The translations under genes were made by a program, and so were the position numbers. From NCBI RefSeq assembly GCF_902459505.1, contig NC_047100.1, positions 29,946,469 to 30,010,468 of the forward strand: DNA of 64,000 bases, given 5' to 3'. The notes beneath the pieces were generated by a model. That model did not search any database. It saw only the letters and a list, made by a program, of their open reading frames with translations, and had not been told where the DNA came from. Positions 42,455 to 53,065 of the stretch are shown here, in pieces. This DNA comes from Geotrypetes seraphini. Lineage: Eukaryota > Chordata > Amphibia > Gymnophiona > Dermophiidae. How positions within the stretch are numbered: the stretch's first letter is position 1; each line of letters opens with the position of its first letter.

Positions 42455-45400
42455 AACACTTACTTACCTGTAACAGGTGTTATCCAGAGACAGCAGGCAG
42501 ATATTCTAACTAGGGGAGGTGGGAGGGTTGTGAGAATGTCTGACTGCTGTCCCTGGATATCACCTGTTACAGGTAACTGTGCTTTATCCCAGGACAAGCA
42601 GGCAGCATATGCTCACAGATGGGACTCCCTAGCCTGCCTTGGCCACCTTGTCTTTCCTATTAGAGGAACTGGAGGAAACGAATACAGAAACTTGTTCATC
42701 CAATCTATCAGGAATGCATCAGACTCTAGACGATGAGGTGAGTGTAGTCTGGAACAGAAGTGTGGAAAATTGTGATTGCTGGGAGATGCAAAAAGATCTA
42801 TTTGTGGAATTCCCCAGATTGAGAAGATCTGATATAATACAGTGGAGTTGAGAGACCGCTCATGAGGTTGAAGGAATCTGCTCAGTTTGTCTGCCAGAGT
42901 GTTATGCTTGCCTGCTAGATATACAGCCTTGAGAAAGATATTACGTGGAATGGTCTAAGACATGACAGAGGAGGAGATAGCTTATGCTCCTTGCTTATTT
43001 ATATAGTACATGGCTACATGATTGTCTGTCCGGATCAATATTACTTGGTTGAGTAGGTGATCTTGAAAAGTATAAAGAGAATTGTGAATCGCTAATAGCT
43101 CTAGAAGACTGATGTGAAAAGATTTTCTTGAACAGTCCAAGTGCCCTGAGTGTGAAGGCTGGCTAGGTGGGCTCCCAACCCATACATGGAAGCATCTGTT
43201 ATCTTCTGATGTAGAGGAACATGGAACAGTAGGCCTCTGGAGAGGTTTGTTGGTTCAAACACCACTGAAGAGGCCGAAGGAGTGGGGAAGTGATTTTTAG
43301 TTGATGGGAGAGCGGCTTTGTGGCCTGTGACCACTGAGAGGTAAAAGTCCATTGAGGATCTCTGAGATGAAGACATGAGAATAGAGTTACATGGACTGCC
43401 GATGCCATGTGTCTTAAGAATTGCATCATCTGTCATGCCGTGATGGTTTGGAGAGTAGATATGTGCTTGCAGAGGTGAAATAAAGTGTCTAGTCTCTGTT
43501 GAGAAAGATAAGCACAATTTTGAGTTGTATCTATGAGAGCCCCAATGAATTCCAAATTCTGGGTTAGTTGTAGATGCAAACCCTAGAAGTAATTGGTACA
43601 TTGGTAGTTGACTACAAACCCTATTAGTTCTAGGAGACATATGGTTGAGTTGATGGCTGACTGAGCAGCTTGAGGTGACAGTGCCTTTATCAACTGGTCA
43701 TCCAGATAAGGGAACATATGATAGCCATGAGAGTGTTGCAGCCACTACAACTAAACAGTTTGTAAATACACTAGGAGCTGATACTAGGCCATAAGGGTAG
43801 CACCCTGTATTGGAGATGATGTGCTCCCTATTCAAAAGTGTGGATATTTTCTGTAGGCTGGAAGAATGGGAATATGTGCATATGCTTCCTTGAGATTTAG
43901 AGAACAAAGCCGATCATTCTGCTTGAGAAGGGGATAGAGTGTTCCCAGGGAGATCATGCGGAATTTCTCCTTGACTAGATATTTGTTGAGAGCAAGGAGA
44001 CAGAGGATTGGATGAAGATCTCCAGTCATTTTTGGTATGAGGAAGTATTTGGAGTTGAGGAAGGCTGAGAGTTCCTGAAGGAGGGAGGTCTGCTGAGGAT
44101 TAAAAGAGTGCTCTTGGAGGGTTTTCTCATAGATAAAGAGCGTAGCTTTCTTTCACTATGCTTAAAACCTAGGTGTCGGTTGTGATGAGACACCAGCATT
44201 GGTGATAGCGGGTGAGTTGACCTCCAATGGGGAGTTGAGACGAAGAATTATGGCTAAGGTCTCTAGAAATGAGTCAAAAGGACCGAGCTGACTTCTGTTG
44301 AGATTGAGTCTGAAGTTTTTGAGAACACTGTTTAGGCGTGTCTATACTGGAGCCCTAGAAGTTGAAGTAGACAGATGCCTAGGATTGTAATAACACCTAG
44401 ATGGCTGGGGTTTTGTTGATTTAGAGGCTGATAGAATGGTCATACTTTGCTGGTAATTTTTTTGTGTGGATTCCTCAATCTTCACATTGCTTCTGCAAAC
44501 CCTCTACAGAGTCATTGCTTCGGCGAGTAGTTACGTTTTTTTTTTTTTTTTTACACAGGCCTAAGTTTATCTATGTTGCGGTTTCATTCGATACCTTTCA
44601 AATTAGGGACCCCTGATGAAGGCTTGTTAACTGAAACACGGACTGTGTCAGGTCCCCTGGTTTGTAATAAAGCTGGCAGAGGGTGCAGAATGGGATGCGG
44701 AGGGCTAGGATCGCCTGTTGCCGGCATACCATTGCTGGGAGCCCTGGGAAAATCTCTATGACATCACACTCGCATATGGGCGGGATTGCCTGGAGCCACG
44801 AAAATGAGAGCGACCAGAACCTCTAGAGGTTCTGGGTCTGCTATCAAGCAGGGTCTTAGGGCAACGGTCCACCACAGAATTCATGAAGTTGTTCAGGCCC
44901 TTGCCAAACAATAACTGCCCTTTAAAGAAAAGTCTAGCCAAAGTAGCCTGGGAAGTGGAATCATCAGCCCATTGTCTTTATCCAGAGCATCCTGTGGGCA
45001 GAAATGGGAGTACGCCAACACTTTTGCCAAAAACTGCATAAGGTCAGTGCGTCAGCAACATAATCTGACCCAGCCAAAAGCTGAGGAGGACCCACAGCCC
45101 CACTCTCCAGCTTGTACAGTTGAGAGAGAGAGAGAGAGAGATGCATATAAGAAAGGATGCTGCCAAAGCAGCCTTTATGTCTAAAGCAGATGCATCAAAA
45201 AGTCTCCGTAGGACAACATCTAAATTGCAGTTCCACATATCTTTAAACGCACTTCTCTTCCCAGTGAAGGTGGTGTGGTCCTTAGTCACCTGTGCAACCA
45301 AAGAATTCACCCTAGGCTGACCCAGAAGCTGCTGGCTCCTGTGCCAGAGGATACATAAAAGACATGGCCCTTGCTATCTTAATAGCACCTTCCTGAGAGT

Positions 45401-45535
45401 CATACTGCTCCGAGACTAAAATGCTCATATTAGTGTGTAAAGAGAAGGTAGCAGACTGTGAGTGCATACCACAAAGTCTGGAGGAAGAAGTGGACAGAGC
45501 CGGCTGAGTGACTAAATTGAATTCATACAAAGAAC
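42455..45535 (-). mobile_element. Old decayed DIRS element
   Basis: It starts with a right terminal region (TGTAACAGGTGTTATCCAGA, then AGGACAAGCAGGCAGCATAT). RNase H/RT words follow on the minus strand (HMASAVHVTLFSCLHLRDPQ, LFHVPLHQK, YPYGLVSAPSVFTNCLVVVA, CSLNLKEAYAHIPI). Gag-like words come next (FFKGQLLFGKGLNNF, LVAQVTKDHTTFTGKRSAFK). It is heavily broken and the recombinase region is deleted. It is the oldest-looking DIRS here and holds a foreign insert at about 44530-44760. Confidence 0.75.
44606..44656 (+). ncRNA. Hammerhead-ribozyme-like motif
   Basis: CTGATGA (44613-44619) and GAAA (44633-44636) are followed by a CAC/GTG stem III with a 5-base loop. The closing A-U pair and cleavage C come next (44648-44649). 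GGGACC (44606-44611) and GGTCCC (44651-44656) can pair as stem I. Stem II is only two base pairs. It lies in a segment of about 230 bp inserted in the old DIRS, probably a PLE terminal fragment. Confidence 0.6.
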
Positions 45536-45892
45536 TTCAAAGGTTGGTCACTGTTAAGACCCCCTCGTGATATTCCCCACTAATCTTGTTGTATAAAGCT
45601 GTTTTTAACTGACCCTCAGAAATGCCACCAGCCACTCAAATACATTTAATAGTGGTTGGATTTAAACATTACATCCTCACCGGGTCACTTTAATTTTGCT
45701 TTTCGATTTTGTGAATGTAAAACTTATTATAAATATTAAGCTAATACTTAGCTTAGCTTAGGTGGTCCATTCTAAGGGATCCTGTTACCGACATGTTTCA
45801 CCCACCACAGGTTTCATCAGGGTTGTAATCCCTCAGTTGGAATTGGTTTCCCACAACGCGACCACTCCAAAGATTTTAAAATTGAATTCATA
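45536..45892 (-). mobile_element. Probable PLE terminal fragment with hammerhead-like motif
   Basis: No coding text is left. The segment carries the hammerhead-like fold at 45779-45834, and its surrounding wording resembles other PLE ends (CATGTTTCACCCACCACAGG). Confidence 0.45.
45779..45834 (-). ncRNA. Hammerhead-ribozyme-like motif (minus strand)
   Basis: On the minus strand CTGATGA (45820-45814) leads into a stem II with CC/GG pairs. GAAA comes next, then ACATGTC as a minimal stem III plus cleavage triplet. Stem I has ACC/GGT and an outer GGGAT/ATCCC helix. Very short stem III forms occur in known PLE hammerheads that act as dimers. Confidence 0.6.
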
Positions 45893-46476
45893 GACATAGA
45901 AACATAGAATATGATGGCAGAAAAGGGCCACTCGTCCAACAAGTCTGGCCACTCTAAGGACCCTCCCCTCTAAGCACTTCCACGAAGTGAACCCACATGC
46001 TTATCCCATTTTTTCTTAAAATCGAGCACGTTGCTTGCCTTAATTACCTGAAGTGGAAGATCATTCCAACGATCAACCACCCTTTCAGTGAAGAAATACT
46101 TCCTAGTGTTGCTATGAAATCTCCCACCCCTGAGTTTCAACGGATGCCCTCTTGTTACCGTAGGTCCTGTAAGGAAAAAGATATCTTCTTCTACCTCAAT
46201 ACGGCCAGTTACATATTTGAATGTCTCTATCGTATCTCCTCTCTTTCTGCGTTCCTCGAGAGAGTATAGCTGCAACTTACCTAGACGTTCCTCATACGGG
46301 AGATCCTTGAGTCCCGAGACCATCCTGGTGGTCATTCGCTGAACCGACTCCACTCTCAGCACATCCTTTTGATAATGTGGCCTCCAAAATTGAACACAAT
46401 ATTCCAGATGAGGTCTCACCATGGACCTGTACAATGGCATTATTACTTCGGGCTGACAAAACTTCTTCGGATGCAA
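45893..46476 (-). mobile_element. CR1-type LINE 3' end, long open C-terminus
   Basis: A 168-codon minus frame (45970-46476) is open: VIMPLYRSMVRPHLEYCVQF, VQRMTTRMVSGLKDLPYEER and DIFFLTGPTVTRGHPLKLRG, then FFTERVVDRWNDLPLQVI. The 3' UTR ends at about 45893 with the TTTCTATGTCTATG-type tail in complement. The open frame suggests a younger copy of the same subfamily as 48910-49382. Confidence 0.85.
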
Positions 46477-46601
46477 CCCAGCATTTGCCTAGTCTTGGAT
46501 GAAGCTTTCTCTCCCCCTCCCCCTGGCCTTTCCTAGTGCTCATTTGAAGGGTCTGCTGGGGAAAAGAAAAGGTCATGAGAGGGCTCTGGCCCAGCTCTTA
46601 C

Positions 46602-46812
46602 CCTGTCTGTAGTACAGATTGTTCACTGTGGAACCGTAGACTCTCCAGGCCAGGTGGATTGCCAAAACGCTGACGAGCAGCCAGGCCAAGAGAATTTTAA
46701 AGATGGCCACTCGGGTGTCGTTGCTGCCCCAGTCCTGCAGAAACTCTTGGCCGAGAGAGAGCAAGTAATCGAGGAAGCGAGACACGAACTCCAGATCCCA
46801 GGCCTCGTCCAT
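46602..46812 (-). CDS. TCTA: TCTA first coding exon
   Basis: The exon starts with ATG at 46812 (MDEAWDLEFVSRFLDYLL) and continues GQEFLQDWGSNDTRVAIFKI, LLAWLLVSVLAIHLAWRVYG and STVNNLYYRQ. It ends at a consensus GTAAGA donor (intron begins at 46601). It aligns along its whole length with recalled human TCTA (FLREWEAQDMRVTLFKLLL, LAWGFYGNTVTGLY). TCTA is a small protein of about 100 residues with one hydrophobic membrane segment (residues about 38-58 here); it is reported to affect osteoclast formation, and its biochemical role is unclear. RHOA lies head-to-head downstream on the other strand, as in human. Confidence 0.88.
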
Positions 46813-47060
46813 GTCCTGACTGAGCTCGAGCCAGAGCCAGAATTGGCGGGAGCCGAGCTACGGCCCAACATTCACCTCATCCGGCGCTTCAATGAACGCC
46901 AACAAAAACCGCGGCTGTTGATTGGAGCGCTCTGCTTGAGCTGCCACACGATTGGTCAATCTGACGCCCAGAGCGTGAAGGCTGCGAGCGCGTGACGAGA
47001 GGTCAAAGGCGGCCATCTTGCAATTGGCAAAACGTCAACCAGCGCCGTCAACTAGAGACT
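46813..47060. promoter_or_regulatory. TCTA promoter, possibly shared with RHOA
   Basis: A G/C-rich stretch directly upstream of the TCTA ATG. It contains CAAT boxes in both orientations (GATTGG and ATTGG near 46920-46955) and AAAGGCGGCCATCTTG at 47005-47020, a YY1-type element often at bidirectional start sites. In human, TCTA and RHOA start head-to-head within a few hundred bases. Confidence 0.55.
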
Positions 47061-47399
47061 GTCTATGTTTTACAAATGAGATAGTGAAAGTTTAGCTCTA
47101 ACCGACCAATGTGGCTTTGGGGTGTTGACTGAAAATGCACAAAGCCAAACGTTAACCCTGTCCCCTTGCAGCGCAAATCAGCCACCCATCAACCTCTCTC
47201 CCCAGGACCAGCGTTGCCAGATGGCAAAAAAAATTTCCAGCCGGAGCCCCTCTAATTTACCAAACAAATGCTTCTTACAAAATCTGTTTATACACTGAAC
47301 ATATCCCAAACAGTTCATAATGGTGTACAAAAGACCAAAATACAAACACACACAAAAAAACCCCAACAAGCAGATTTATGTGGATAAAAGGGAATCGGT
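47061..47399. other. Unique-looking stretch after the promoter
   Basis: No gene or clear repeat was recognised. If the shared promoter is intact, a RHOA non-coding exon could lie here, but no splice donor stands out. Confidence 0.3.
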
Positions 47400-48290
47400 T
47401 TGATGTACTTACTATATGTAGATTTTCAGAAAGTTTTTGACAAAGAGAGAGGCTCCTGAGAACATTAAAGACTCATGGGATAGGAGGCAAAGTTCAGTTC
47501 TGAATTACGAATTGGTTATCGGACAGAAAACAGAGGGTATGGTTAAATGGTTGTTTTTCTCAGTGCAGGAGAGTAAACAGTGGACTGCCACAGGGGTCTG
47601 AACTGGGACCGGTGCTATTTAACTTATTTATAAATGATCTGGAAATTGGAACGACAAGTGATTTGATTAAATTTGCAGATTGACACTAAACTGTTCAAAG
47701 CTGTTAAAACACATGCAGACTGTGAAAAACTACAGGAATATCTCAAGAAATTGCAACACTGAGCATCCAAATGGCAAATTAAATTTAATGGGGACAAATG
47801 CAAAGGGATGCACGTTAGGAGGAATAATCCAAATCATAGTTACCAGATACTAGGGCCCACCTGGGGAGTCAGCGCTCAAAAAAAAAACCAATCTAGGTGT
47901 CATCATAGACAATATGCTAAAACGTTACGCCCAATGTGTGGCAGTGGCAGCCAAGAAAGCAAACAAGATGCTAGGAATTATTAGAAAACGGATGGTAAAT
48001 AAGACTAGGAATGTTATAATGCCTCTGTATCACTCAATGGTGCAACCTCACCTTGAGTATTGCATTCAGTTCTATTCTCCTTATCCCCAAAAAAGATATA
48101 GCGGCACTAGAAAAGGTTAAAAGAAGAGTGACCAGGATAATAAAGGGGATGGAACTTCTCTCATATGAGGAAAGACTAAAGAGGTTAGGGGTCTTCAACT
48201 TGGAAAACAGACGGCTGAGGGGAGCTTTGATTGAAGTCTACAAAATCCTGAGTGGTGTAGAACGGGTACAAGTGGATTGATTTTTTACTG
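47400..48290 (+). mobile_element. CR1-type LINE, RT end and C-terminus
   Basis: It runs from the RT A-motif area (DFQKVFDKER-like) through VLTFINDLEI-like text to CVAVAAKKANKMLGIIRKRM, HSMVQPHLEYCIQFYSPYPQ and VKRRVTRIIKGMELLSYEER. Frame changes occur along its length. Confidence 0.75.
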
Positions 48291-48389
48291 CATCATGATT
48301 TACGAAGACTATGGGATACTCTATGAAGTTAAAGAGTAATACTTTTAAAACCAATAATAGGAAGAAATATTTTTCCACTTAGATAATAG

Positions 48390-48780
48390 TTACTGTATTT
48401 TTCACTCCATAAGAGTGTAGAGGAGGAAAAACCAAGAAAATAAAATTCTGAGCCAAATGGTGTCCCCTGTACCCTCTCTGGTGGTCTAGTAGTAGGCTGG
48501 CACAGGGTAGGTACAGGGCTGTCTAATGGTAGGCACGTCTAGTGACAGCCAGCCCCCAGCCAGTGCCAAGCCAGCCAGCTCGCCCAAAGGCAGGCAGGTA
48601 CCCCCCCCAGTACATTTTTTTGGCATCCCGGCAGTCCAGCGCCTCGGGGCCTTTGCTAGGCTGGCCCACATCGCATCATCAAAGCAGGCCAGCCTAGCAA
48701 AGGCCCCGAGGCTGCCTGATGAAACCGGGCTAAACTACTGCTAGTGGCAGCTGTGTGCTGAAGTTAAAAGCACACAGTGA
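48390..48780. repeat. MITE-like block with a 26-bp perfect palindrome
   Basis: The start TGTATTTTTCACTCCATAAG resembles a widespread MITE end. Arms 48641-48666 and 48687-48712 are perfect complements (GCCTCGGGGCCTTTGCTAGG...). Short CCAGC/GCTGG repeats surround them. Confidence 0.5.
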
Positions 48781-48909
48781 GCTGCTGCTAGGAGTGACAG
48801 GAGAGGTACTGCTGGACAGGGGAGAAGTGGTACTGCTGGACGGGGGGGAGGGAGGGAAGGGAGAAGGGGTACTGCTGGACAGGGGGGATGTAAAAGGAAG
48901 GGAGAAGAG
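48781..48909 (+). repeat. Minisatellite, GGTACTGCTGGAC units
   Basis: About four imperfect tandem units of 30-40 bp share GTACTGCTGGACAGGGG, ending at GTGCTGCTGGAG. The array leads directly into the CR1 copy. Confidence 0.6.
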
Positions 48910-49382
48910 GTGCTGCTGGAGTCGGTGCAAAGAATGGCCACCCGGATGGTCTCGGGACTCAAGGATCTACCATACGAAAAACGGCTTGACAAATTACAGC
49001 TATACTCGCTCGAGGAGCGCAGAGAGAGGGGAGACATGATTGAGACGTTCAAGTATCTTACGGGCCGCATCGAGGCGGAGGAAGATATCTTCTTTTTCAA
49101 GGGTCCCACGACAACAAGAGGGCATCCGTTGAAAATCAGGGGCGGGAAACTACGAGGTGACACCAGGAAATTCTTTTTCACTGAAAGAGTGGTTGATCGT
49201 TGGAATAGTCTTCCACTACAGGTGATTGAGGCCAGCAGCGTGCCTGATTTTAAGGCCAAATGGGATCGGCACATGGGATCTATTCACAGGGCAAAGGTAG
49301 GGGAGGGACATTAAGGTGGGCAGACTAGATGGGCCGTGGGCCCTTATCTGCCGTCTATTTCTATGTTTCTATGTTTCTATGA
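48910..49382 (+). mobile_element. CR1-type LINE 3' end, open C-terminus
   Basis: The 134-codon frame reads LLESVQRMATRMVSGLKDLP, YEKRLDKLQLYSLEERRERG and FFTERVVDRWNSLPLQVIEA. It ends with the family 3' terminus and TTTCTATG repeats at 49359-49382. It is very close to the opposite-strand copy at 45893-46476. Confidence 0.85.
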
Positions 49383-50070
49383 TCTGGCAGAAAGGGAAGG
49401 AAAGGTGCTACACACTGGAGGGGAAGGTAAGATGATGCATGGGGAGAGAGCATGTAGGGTTGGGGATGGGAAGGAGGGATACCACTGAGGGAAGAGGCAA
49501 GAACAGAGAGAAAGTGTTGGACTCATGGAGAGGGCGAGCTGGATGGGGAGGACAGAAAGGAGGGAAGGAGAAATGTTATACTCTGGGGAAGGGGGAGAGG
49601 GCATAGAGTGAAAAATTGGGACTCATGGAGGGGGAGAGAGAGAGATGTTGGTTGAGGGAGGGAAGGAGGATCAGAGGAGAAGTATGCAGGAGGAAGAGAG
49701 AAAAAAATGTTGGACTGGTAGAAAGGAGGGAGAAATGTTGGACTGGGAGAGGGGCCTGAAAGGAGGAAGGCAAAGATAAATGTTACACTGGGGGGGGATA
49801 GGAGAGATGACTAAAGGAAGGGAGAGATATCACAGCAGGGAATAGAAGGGAAGGAGGGAAGTCTGGTAGCGCTATAGAAATAATAATAATAATAGTAGTA
49901 GTAGTAGAGAGAGATGCCGGATTATGGGAAGGAGAGGAGAGAGATGCCAGAATGGGAAGGGGGGAAAGGAAGGAGAGAGATGTCATTGGACCACTGGGGG
50001 AGGAAGGAGAGAGATGCCAGACCATGGAAATAGGGAAGGAAGGAGAGAGGGATAGTAGATTTTGAGAGAA
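49383..50070 (+). repeat. Purine-rich tandem repeat array
   Basis: About 690 bp dominated by A and G, with recurring units containing GAGAGAAATGTTGGACTGG or AGAGAGATGCCAGA, and AAGGAGGG spacers. A short AAT/AGT triplet run lies at 49880-49910. Long translations on the minus strand are only reflections of the skewed composition. Confidence 0.7.
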
Positions 50071-50560
50071 AGCAGAAAAATTGAAATACTGAATGTTAAG
50101 TTAATGCCAAAGATGGATGCAAGGTAGAAAATGAAGACAGAGAGATAACCAGTCAGTGGATAAGGCGGCCCTGGAAACATCGTTAAAAGTACAGAAAAAT
50201 TTGTTGAATATCTGATTTCTACTTTGTATAGGACACGTTGGAATGGGATATATATTTTTTGTTAGTTGTGAACATTGTTTATTTGGGTGGGGGGGTGGGG
50301 GTGGGAGGACGGGTACTGTAGTGAAGTTTGGAAGAGTTTTGGTACCTATCTATTTCTGCTACCTTGTGTTTTTGTGCTTTTTCTACAAATTTAAATAAAT
50401 ATATTTGGGGATAAAAAGCACAGAAAAATAAAGTCACCAGACAACAAAGGTAAGGAAAATTATTTTATATATAATGATTGAAATGTCAATTCTGAGAATT
50501 GATATCTGCTGTGTATATGAAAAATTAATGGAAAAAAATTACATTACAATTAGTAAAGAA
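50071..50560. other. A/T-rich stretch, no gene seen
   Basis: It contains a G-rich run at 50287-50312 and A/T-rich text. No family was recognised. Confidence 0.3.
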
Positions 50561-50825
50561 GGTAGGATCTGGGGAAGAGCTTAGGTGGGTCTAGGGTGGA
50601 GTGTCTGTGGTTGAGGGTACTCAGTTGATATTTGTTAGACTTCCCTGCTGGCACACCCTACTGGCATTTCAGGGCCTGTCTGCTGGGCCTCTGCGCATGC
50701 GTGGATGTCACACATGCATGTGATGTCATCACAGCAATGTCCGCGCACTTTTCGGTGCCTCGAGCCATGGCCATTACCTTTAGTGTGCCCCGGCTCGAAA
50801 AAGTTTGAGAGACACTGCTTTAGGC
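50561..50825. mobile_element. hAT-like DNA transposon end
   Basis: The right edge reads AAAAAGTTTGAGAGACACTG, the complement of the common hAT terminus CAGTGxxTCTCAAACTTTTT. The matching left end was not located. Confidence 0.4.
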
Positions 50826-50899
50826 TCTAAGCAGCTCAGATTTGATGGGCGTGATAGAAAGTCTTTGAATGTGCTTAAAACTTATGTAGGCCCCAAATG

Positions 50900-51060
50900 A
50901 ATATTGGCCCTCCCGAAGGCCTGCCTGTCCCTCCTGAAGGCTTGGCCTGCACCCCCCCTGAAGGCCTGTACCACCACCCCTAAAAGCCTGTTCCCCCTGA
51001 AGGTCTTCACCGCCCCCCCCCCCCGGAAGGCCTGCGTGTTCCCCCTGACCTCCCATTTAC
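50900..51060 (+). repeat. Pyrimidine-rich minisatellite, CCCCTGAAGGCCTG units
   Basis: About seven imperfect units of 20-25 bp with the core CCTGAAGGCCTG, spaced by poly-C tracts (longest at 51014-51024). Confidence 0.65.
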
Positions 51061-51279
51061 CTAATATCAGCAGCCTGCAGAGAAGATCGCCGGTGCTAGC
51101 GATCTTTGCAAGCTGCCATAGGAGCTGTCTTCACTCTACCGCAGTCCCGCCTCTCCCGACATCAGACGCAGGATGGCGTAGTTTGGAGTGGCACACCTGA
51201 GCTACAAAGGACGAAGCTGTTGCCGCTTTGACACCGGCCACAGCCAAATCAAATAGGCGTTTTCAAGTTTATTAAAAAT

Positions 51280-51870
51280 TTGTTATGTGCTTAATCAGGC
51301 TTCTAGGCAGCGTACATCATTTAAAAGATAAAGATTAAAATAAATATAATAAACGTAAAATTAATAAATATAGACATTATTGGGTTTGTTGTACAATGGA
51401 CAAACACATACATTACATTACATTACGGATTTCTATTCCGCCTGTGCCTTGCGGTTCTAGGCGGATTACAATATAGAAAATATCTGGGACATTCCAGTAG
51501 AATTACATTTCAGGATAGGAGTAAGTTACAGGAACAGTGAAGAGTTATGATATTACAATTTCACAGCAGATATTACTTATTACAGAAGATAGTACATATA
51601 GCAGAAGATAATGCATTTTGCAGAGGTAATACATGTCAACTCGATCAGTTAAGTCGGGTGTAGTGTAGAAGAGTTACAGTACATTCTTGATCACAGACAA
51701 AGAGATAATATGGATGAGTGATTCCGAAGTCGTTGAATGAGAACTCATTGGGCGGTGGTTAGAGTGATGGGAGATATTTTTTGAACAGTAGTGTTTTTAT
51801 TTCTTTGCGGAACTCTTTTATGTCTGTTGTTTTGGTCAGTAATTTAGAGATGTCAGAGAACGGGTAGAAC
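51280..51870 (-). mobile_element. LINE 3' tails
   Basis: 51280-51400 carries a LINE 3' end (TTGTTATGTGCTTAATCAGG). 51412-51870 carries an L2/Jockey-type 3' region beginning with repeated CATTA units and TTCTAGGCGGATTACAATAT. No RT text remains. Confidence 0.5.
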
Positions 51871-52199
51871 TACAATCTTTAAAGAAAAGAACAAAAAAGG
51901 GAAAAACAGGAGAAGGGGGAAAAGAGTATATGATCATCCTGTTATCCTTAGAGTTGTATTCCAAAAGTATCATTAGAGTTGCATGAGGACAAAACTGTGA
52001 AAGAGAATGCTGAAAAAATACCAGAGACACGAGCAGAAAAGATAAGCTCCTACAGGCTGGTTTGTAGGAAGACAAGACTGGTGTACAAGGGGAATGCTAT
52101 CAGGGAGAGGAATTAAGACTTCAGTCATCTGAGGCTTCCTACAGTTTTTGGCGGAAAGGAATACAGAATCCACTGGTCCCGGAAGAAAGGGGAATTGTA

Positions 52200-52728
52200 C
52201 AAGAATGTCCCATTACGAGCTTATTTCTCTGATTCTGAAAAAATTACATTGGTGGCCTATACAATAAATTTAGAAATTGGTCCAACAGGGAATTTATGAT
52301 ACCTTGCCGGACTATTTGGCAAAGTGTTTTGACTTTGTACAAACTAGAGTATTGAGATCTGATACGGTGAGATATGCGAGTACAATGAAATCTTGTTTTT
52401 CCATTGTGGGCCCTGATTTCTGGAATGCCTTATCAGAAATTTTGAGGAAATGTGTTACAGTTCAGGAAATGACTGAAAACTCATCTTTTTGCACAAGCTT
52501 TTCTTGATATGTGAAGATTACACTGGTTTTAGGAGAAGTACCTTTTCTTTATGGATTTGATGAGTTGTACCTCCTCCCCACCTTCATTTAGTTTTTATTT
52601 TGCTTAGTTTCGTTGTCTAGATTATTGTAGATATGTCATGTGTTTTATATTATGTATGTTAATTGTGAGGCGCTTAGGTTCAAAGCGGATTATAAATATT
52701 TTAAATCAATCAATCAATCAATCATAGG
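52200..52728 (+). mobile_element. L2-type LINE 3' end with CAAT microsatellite tail
   Basis: It reads IYDTLPDYLAKCFDF, RSDTVRYASTMKSCFSIVGP and DFWNALSEILRKC, the L2 C-terminal signature. It ends AGGCGCTTAGGTTCAAAGCG and an (AATC)n run at 52706-52726. Confidence 0.75.
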
Positions 52729-53065
52729 TCATGTTGGGATTTAGAGGGAGATAAAACAGCATTTGCAGTAAGAGGAAGCTGAGGACGCTGGAGGCTGATA
52801 TAGAAATAAGTAGTAACAAAGAAAAAGGCTGGAAGGGATTTCAGGCCTTATGATGTGGGAATTCCTATGCAAAACAGTATAAATAAGTGCAACATTTTAA
52901 AATACTATGTACAAAGTATTAAAATCCCCCTAGGCATAATTACCAAATTACAAATGGCAATTTGTGTACCAGGCTAATTGGTTGAATAGGTCGGCTTGAT
53001 GCATTTCCTTTCTAATCTAATTTCCTATTTGTGTTTTGTGCTTACCTAGAAAGGCTCAAGGCGAC

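Larger units (their letters stand above)
24572..46601 (-). other. TCTA introns, greatly expanded by transposons
   Basis: The interval between the first and last recognised TCTA exons is about 22 kb. It contains a hAT MITE, several CR1 and L2-like LINEs, DIRS A4 and an older DIRS. The short middle coding exon (about 17 codons in human) should lie here but was not recognised by eye. Confidence 0.6.

Noticed and set aside
46654-46995. 113-codon + frame overlapping TCTA exon 1
   Set aside because: Antisense of a well-supported exon and promoter; no splice structure or recognisable domain.
49377-50180. Several minus-strand 65-80-codon frames rich in Ser, Pro and Leu
   Set aside because: They are translations of the complementary strand of the purine-rich array.
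52706-52726. CRISPR-like or telomeric array
   Set aside because: The only regular repeats here are short microsatellite tails such as AATC; no spaced repeat array is seen.
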